Source: an uncultured Desulfobulbaceae bacterium
GTDB lineage: Bacteria; Desulfobacterota; Desulfobulbia; Desulfobulbales; BM004
Direction: 5' to 3'
Assembly (NCBI GenBank): GCA_947258675.1
Contig: CAMYJP010000070.1
Location: 1-10,677, forward strand
Length of the DNA: 10,677 nt
Both the position numbers and the translations under genes were made by a program. Below the pieces are notes generated by a model. It searched no databases and was not told the DNA's origin. It saw only the letters and a program-made list of their open reading frames with translations. Positions within the stretch are counted from its first letter, which is position 1, and every line of letters starts with the position of its first letter. Of this stretch, positions 8,011 to 10,677 are shown piece after piece.

Positions 8011-8850
8011 ATGGTGACCATAACCACTGGTGAAATTGAATCAATCATCAAATATATCTATAAGATCTCAGGAATCAGCCTTGATCACTCAAAGACGTAT
8101 CTCATTGAGGGAAGGCTTGGCACCCTTCTCGATGAATATGGTTTTTCTTCTTTTGCTGAACTGATCCAGAAAGCTTCACTCGATCCTACCAAATCACTAG
8201 AAAAAGAGATAATAAATAGAATAACCACTCAGGAAACCCTTTTTTTCCGTGATAATGCACCGTTTGAACTACTGAAACACAAAATACTTCCAGACCTCAT
8301 TGATAAACGAACCCCTTCTTTCCCTGTACTCCCAGTACCATTGAAAATTTGGAGTGCTGCCTGTTCCACTGGACAAGAAATTTACAGTATTGCTATCACT
8401 TTGAACGAACTCCTGCCAGATCTTAACCGCTACAATATAAAATTATTAGGCACTGATATTTCTGATACTGCGATAGCAAAAGCAAGTTATGGGGAATATA
8501 ACAGGTTTGAAGTCATGCGGGGACTTTCACAGGAGAGGTTGCAAAAATATTTTATAAATACTGGGGACACCTGGAAAATAAAAGATGAGATACGATACAT
8601 GGTTCAATTCAAAAAAATGAACCTCATGGAACCGTATACTTCTAGAGAAACATTTGACATAATTTTTTGCAGAAATGTAGCAATATATTTTTCCAAAGAT
8701 GACCGAACATTCTTTTATGAGAATTTGGCAAAAATGCTCAGCAGTGATGGTTATTTAATAGTAGGCGCAAGTGAATCAATGGTTGGTGTCTGCCAAAAAT
8801 TCGAACCCTATGAATACCTGCGAACCCTTTTTTATCAGTTTAAAGAATGA
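8011..8850 (+). CDS. cheR: Chemoreceptor glutamate methyltransferase CheR
   Basis: 279 residues, the standard CheR length. The N-terminal helical domain (about 1-85) ends in TTQETLFFRD (R80), matching the family's T-x-E-T-x-FFR block. The S-adenosylmethionine-binding domain shows WSAACSTGQE (114-123), GTDIS (147-151) and CRNVAIYF (from C220). No TPR repeats are fused to it, unlike WspC of the Pseudomonas Wsp system. It transfers methyl groups from SAM to receptor glutamates, opposing CheB. Neither receptor in this window ends in a CheR-docking pentapeptide, so direct recognition of the methylation helices is expected. It lies 101 bp after cheB with only a weak purine-rich stretch before the ATG, and ends 5 bp from the convergent second receptor gene. 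Confidence 0.96.
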   Translation: MVTITTGEIESIIKYIYKISGISLDHSKTYLIEGRLGTLLDEYGFSSFAELIQKASLDPTKSLEKEIINRITTQETLFFRDNAPFELLKHKILPDLIDKRTPSFPVLPVPLKIWSAACSTGQEIYSIAITLNELLPDLNRYNIKLLGTDISDTAIAKASYGEYNRFEVMRGLSQERLQKYFINTGDTWKIKDEIRYMVQFKKMNLMEPYTSRETFDIIFCRNVAIYFSKDDRTFFYENLAKMLSSDGYLIVGASESMVGVCQKFEPYEYLRTLFYQFKE

Positions 8851-8855
8851 ATTCG

Positions 8856-10538
8856 CTAAACCTTAAAGGTGCTAACCAGTTTCTTTATCTGATCAGCCAA
8901 TTTCGCTAATTCATCAGCACTTACGTTAAGTATTGCGCTGCTGTTGGAAATCTCACTGTTTTTCTGATTTAATTCTGAGATATCATTGACAATTAGTTTT
9001 GTAGCAGAAGCTGTTTCTAAGGTTTTGGAGCTTACTTCTTTTATACCATCGGAAAACTGGACCATATTTCTGGATATCTCTTTAGTTGCCATAGATTCTT
9101 CTTCTATAGACGCAGCTATTTCTGAAACGAGTTCATTCACCTCGTTGATTACTGATGAAATTTCATCAATTTCAGAAATTGTGCTGGAAGTTTTGCTTTG
9201 AATTGCTTCAATCTTCTTTTTTATTTTCTCAGTGGCGCTTGAAGTTTTTTTAGCCAACTCCTTAATTTCATTTGCTACAACAGCAAAACCCTTTCCTGCT
9301 TCTCCAGCCCTTGCAGCTTCGATGGTTGCATTCAATGCCAACAAATTGGTTTGTTCTGAAATCTCAGATATGGTTTCTGTAATCTCGGTAATTTCCTTGG
9401 CAGAGCGACCGAAATCATTTACCTGTTCTGATGTCTTCTTAATGCGTTCTGTTGCAACAAGACTAACGTTTACCGATGCTTCTTCAGCAGAAGCTGCAAC
9501 CATAGACATATTCATATTCATTTCTTCAGTCGCCTTAGCAACACTGTCAGACCTGCTAGTTACATTGTCAGCTGCTGTGGACATCTTCACAGATAAATCA
9601 TAGAGGCTTTCAGAAGATGTATTTAATGCTCCAGATGAAATAACAACTTCATGAATTACTGATTGAAGTTTTTCAATAAAAACGTTGATCCAATGGGCTA
9701 TTTTACCAAGTTCGTCATTTGTATTGATTTCGAGCCTCGATGTTAGATCTTTTTCTCCATCAGCTATTCGTTTAATTCTATCAACAAGGTATAACATCCT
9801 TTTTTTAATAATGAAATAAATGGAACTCTGCAGCATAATTACAAATAAAAATAGGGCAACCATTATAAAAACGGACTTGTTCGTTAAAGAATTTAAAAGA
9901 ATTCGTAACTGTTTTCCATTTTCTATTACCGCATTATTTGCTTCAATAACATTGTTGTTTGCAATACTTGCTCTTTCAGACAGCTTTAGCTGTATACTCT
10001 TCATAATCTTTGACAAATCCAGTGCCAAATGATGCCCGTCATTTGCCAATTCAGCAAGCTGAACCGGTGATTTAATTTCTAACATTTCCTGTACAATATC
10101 GTTCAAAATAGTCACATTACCATTGACCACCTCAATTTCACTATCCATCAAGTCTGCAGGCCACATTTCAATCATTTTTCTATGATTTGCATCTAATTCA
10201 TCCAGAGCTGACCTTAAGGACTGCCTGCTTATTGTATTATCTTCTACAAATCGAACTATTTCATGATGAGTTTGCTGAGTTGAAAAGGAAAACATGTCTA
10301 CCTGACTGCGAAAAGGGATCTCTTTCTCAAAGAAAGTATTAAATTGATGGGCCAACTTTATCGTTTGAGCTAAATTTTCCAGATTACGGGTGCGCCCTTT
10401 CTGAGTAATACTGAAAATCACAACACCACCTATTACAAGAACCAACCCTACCATTAAAATATTCAATCCGAATAGATGCTGAATAGACCGATGTGAACTC
10501 TTATCACTTTTTATTAATGAAAACAACTTGTTCATCAT
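8856..10538 (-). CDS. Membrane chemoreceptor (MCP) with helical periplasmic domain and asymmetric signalling hairpin
   Basis: 560-residue receptor. TM1 lies about 22-44; a predicted mostly helical periplasmic region at 45-222 resembles 4HB-type sensors (about 178 residues, no Cys); TM2 about 223-246; a normal HAMP about 247-296 with NDELG at 274-278. The signalling hairpin follows, with tip [19 protein letters not shown] (392-410). By eye its cytoplasmic part aligns with the first receptor from FIEKL to the end without gaps, except that the descending helix lacks 27 residues near positions 363-370 while the ascending helix has full length. The C-terminus is VSTFKV with no pentapeptide. The start is supported by AAGGA 6 nt upstream of the ATG at 10538; an adjacent second ATG codon (10535) is the alternative. 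It converges on cheR, so it is not in the same transcript, but proximity suggests it feeds the same CheA (inference). Confidence 0.93.
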   Translation of the reverse strand: MMNKLFSLIKSDKSSHRSIQHLFGLNILMVGLVLVIGGVVIFSITQKGRTRNLENLAQTIKLAHQFNTFFEKEIPFRSQVDMFSFSTQQTHHEIVRFVEDNTISRQSLRSALDELDANHRKMIEMWPADLMDSEIEVVNGNVTILNDIVQEMLEIKSPVQLAELANDGHHLALDLSKIMKSIQLKLSERASIANNNVIEANNAVIENGKQLRILLNSLTNKSVFIMVALFLFVIMLQSSIYFIIKKRMLYLVDRIKRIADGEKDLTSRLEINTNDELGKIAHWINVFIEKLQSVIHEVVISSGALNTSSESLYDLSVKMSTAADNVTSRSDSVAKATEEMNMNMSMVAASAEEASVNVSLVATERIKKTSEQVNDFGRSAKEITEITETISEISEQTNLLALNATIEAARAGEAGKGFAVVANEIKELAKKTSSATEKIKKKIEAIQSKTSSTISEIDEISSVINEVNELVSEIAASIEEESMATKEISRNMVQFSDGIKEVSSKTLETASATKLIVNDISELNQKNSEISNSSAILNVSADELAKLADQIKKLVSTFKV

Positions 10539-10544
10539 ACAGAT

Positions 10545-10549
10545 TCCTT
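10545..10549 (-). promoter_or_regulatory. Ribosome binding site of the second MCP (AAGGA)
   Basis: On the minus strand AAGGA lies 6 nt before the first of two adjacent ATG codons (10538 and 10535), favouring the first. A further GAGGT a few bases upstream is 12 nt from the ATG and less well placed. Confidence 0.65.
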
Positions 10550-10583
10550 TACCTCACTGGCGTTATTGCCGTAATAGAGATTA

Positions 10584-10676
10584 TTAAAACTGGAATAGCA
10601 GAGTCTTTGAAACATCGTGTTTATCATCGCCAGTACCATTAAATACAGCAATAGCCCCTTTAACAGCTTCGCCTTT
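10584..10676 (-). CDS. Likely 3' end of an unidentified gene entering from the right edge
   Basis: A minus-strand frame is open from the right edge for 30 codons and ends in TAA followed directly by another TAA, 45 bp upstream of the second receptor gene. Its codons show the purine-first bias of coding DNA (aaa ggc gaa gct gtt), and the peptide is NGTGDDKHDVSKTLLFQF at its end. A C-terminal Phe preceded by alternating hydrophobic residues recalls outer-membrane beta-barrel proteins, but 30 residues are too few to name a family. Another minus-strand frame is also open here and its stop overlaps the receptor ATG; I judge it less likely from codon pattern. The two genes are co-directional and could share a transcript. 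Confidence 0.4.
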   Translation of the reverse strand, partial: KGEAVKGAIAVFNGTGDDKHDVSKTLLFQF

Positions 10677-10677
10677 G

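Noticed and set aside
8860..8870. Palindrome ACCTTAAAGGT at the cheR/MCP junction as a bidirectional terminator
   Set aside because: It has 5-bp arms with a 1-base centre, is AT-rich and lies inside the MCP C-terminal codons; no loop of usable size and no T tract.
10539..10677. Minus-strand frame with a hydrophobic peptide (LLLYLMVLAMINTM) whose stop overlaps the MCP ATG
   Set aside because: Codon positions lack the purine-first pattern seen in the alternative frame, and the hydrophobicity is what an out-of-frame reading of that frame would give; left as an open question in the findings.
1..10677. A wholly undescribed system
   Set aside because: Every complete gene belongs to a well-known chemosensory family with intact catalytic or adaptor motifs; only the domain arrangements and inserts are unusual.

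Overview
The window is about 10.7 kb of AT-rich DNA almost filled by one chemosensory (Che-type) gene cluster. No tRNA, rRNA, CRISPR array, transposase or phage gene was seen. The protein style (seven-cysteine module next to a HAMP domain in one receptor, CheA with receiver and extra CheW-like domains, PleD-like receiver-GGDEF protein) suggests a Gram-negative, Desulfobacterota/Deltaproteobacteria-type bacterium. That assignment is inferred from family resemblance and was not tested by a search.

Layout on the + strand: the 3' part of a receiver-GGDEF response regulator, a predicted diguanylate cyclase (2-706, cut by the window edge); a large hybrid cheA (768-4028); a membrane chemoreceptor with a cysteine-rich HAMP insertion (4089-6230); cheW (6245-6703); cheB (6791-7909); cheR (8011-8850). 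All point the same way with gaps of 14-101 bp, consistent with an operon. A second chemoreceptor lies on the - strand (10538-8856) and converges on cheR with only 5 bp between stop codons. Behind it, at the right edge, is a likely 3' end of another - strand gene (10676-10584).

How the genes probably work together: the receptors bind CheW and the P5/CheW-like regions of CheA and control CheA autophosphorylation on one or both of its two HPt histidines. Phosphoryl groups can go to the receiver fused to CheA, to the CheB receiver and, by inference, to the receiver-GGDEF protein. CheR and CheB add and remove receptor methyl groups for adaptation. No free-standing CheY, CheC, CheD or CheZ is present in the window. 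A diguanylate cyclase response regulator beside a CheA-REC hybrid is the logic of the Pseudomonas Wsp system, so the output may be cyclic di-GMP rather than flagellar switching; this is inference.

Most notable details: tandem HPt domains in CheA with an exact 158-residue offset; a P5 plus a second CheW-like domain in the same kinase; a seven-Cys module placed between the two HAMP helices of the first receptor; and a one-sided 27-residue gap in the signalling hairpin of the second receptor, whose cytoplasmic part otherwise aligns with the first without gaps. The overall system is a recognisable variant of a known class; the novelty, if any, lies in these architectures.
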